Shown here: piece by piece, positions 63,761-64,000 of the stretch
Numbering within the stretch: position 1 is the stretch's first letter
Layout of the letters: each line of letters opens with the position of its first letter
Origin: Methylobacterium sp. J-078
GTDB taxonomy: Bacteria > Pseudomonadota > Alphaproteobacteria > Rhizobiales > Beijerinckiaceae
Reading direction: 5' to 3'
Length of the DNA: 64,000 bases
Assembly: GCF_022829285.1 (NCBI RefSeq)
Contig: NZ_JAKSYI010000060.1
Coordinates: 62,001-126,000 of the forward strand
Position numbers and translations under genes: made by a program
The notes under the pieces: generated by a model
Database searches by the model: none
Told to the model about the DNA's origin: nothing
The model's input: the letters and a program-made list of their open reading frames with translations, nothing else

Positions 63761-64000
63761 TCAAGCCGCTTTCTGCAATCCGAACTCCCGCGCTGTCAGG
63801 CTTCTTATCACATGCTCCATCACGGGCGCACACACTCCGTTACCCAGGAGCTTGATCCTATCCCTGCGTGAACCCTGGTTCAGGATCATGTCCTCAACGC
63901 CCATCGCGCGCTGGATTTCAGGCACCTGCAACATCCGGAACGTCGGCTCGCCGTCCTGCCACTGGACCAGCCCAAAGCGATCGAGCGTGGTCAGGGTGCG
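63761..64000 (-). CDS. Cytosine-5 DNA methyltransferase, C-terminal end only
   Basis: The last 79 residues of a gene that begins beyond the right edge. The reading frame on the minus strand gives TFRMLQVPEIQRAMGVEDMI, then RRDRIKLLGNGVCAPVMEHVI, which match the late motifs IX and X region of C5 methyltransferases (the R-M-L-x-x-P-E and K-x-L-G-N-x-V-x-x-x-V patterns). The catalytic PC and other motifs are outside the window. It is followed by vsr. A restriction enzyme gene may lie beyond. Confidence 0.85.
   Translation of the reverse strand, partial: RTLTTLDRFGLVQWQDGEPTFRMLQVPEIQRAMGVEDMILNQGSRRDRIKLLGNGVCAPVMEHVIRSLTAREFGLQKAA

Noticed and set aside
63334..63855. A plus-strand frame over vsr
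   Set aside because: The minus-strand frame carries the full Vsr catalytic signature, so the plus frame is a shadow.

Overview
The window reads as chromosomal DNA of a high-GC alphaproteobacterium of the order Hyphomicrobiales, most like Methylobacterium or Methylorubrum. The pointers are the Rhizobiales-type flagellar genes (flbT, flaF, single-domain FlgJ, DUF1217, an FtcR-like regulator), CtrA-like boxes, an intracellular PHB depolymerase, a NepR-type anti-sigma factor and codon use rich in G/C third positions. The genus is inference from gene content; no 16S gene is present.

Region 1 (1-24.9 kb) is a flagellar cluster, almost all on the minus strand: fliE-flgC-flgB, then a FliL-like protein, a FlgN-like chaperone, rod-binding FlgJ, FliJ-like, fliR and flhA, then fliQ, flgD, flbT, flaF, flgL, flgK, flgE, fliI, flgF and DUF1217. 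A heparinase-like gene, two small genes and a complete 5-oxoprolinase operon (pxpBCA) sit inside it on the plus strand. The cluster closes with a PilZ gene, a flagellin gene with a long structured leader, a strong bidirectional terminator and the flagellar regulator ftcR. CtrA-like TTAA-N7-TTAA/CTAA boxes lie upstream of the PilZ gene, the flagellin gene, ftcR and a distant chemoreceptor gene.

Region 2 (24.9-59.3 kb) is mixed housekeeping and accessory DNA. It carries a FUSC efflux protein, a PRC-barrel protein, MFS and ABC exporters, phaZ, a glutathione S-transferase, an EnvZ/OmpR-type pair, a UbiK-YbjN-proC group, a TetR-like regulator and an App1-like phosphatase. It also carries a two-gene unit pairing a YqcI/YcgG (GntA-like heme N-hydroxylase family) protein with a DUF1989 protein, rnhA (with a C-terminal extension resembling a ribbon-helix-helix domain), a 3-methyladenine glycosylase gene, a chemoreceptor gene, a double-barrel outer membrane protein, purC, an orphan nepR, Tad-type pseudopilin-like genes around a hybrid histidine kinase, maf and yacG.

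Region 3 (59.3-64 kb) starts at tRNA-Phe(GAA). A tyrosine recombinase directly downstream and a drop in GC content mark the left end of an integrated element. Its cargo seen here is an HNH-like protein, a winged-helix regulator, a Vsr endonuclease and the 3' end of a cytosine-5 DNA methyltransferase gene that runs off the window. The right end of the element is not in view.

The strongest candidates for undescribed biology are the YqcI/YcgG-DUF1989 pair (guanidino-compound chemistry), the shared CtrA-like boxes with the structured flagellin leader, the RNase HI with a possible DNA-binding tail, and two minus-strand terminators of the same design that point to small unannotated transcripts.
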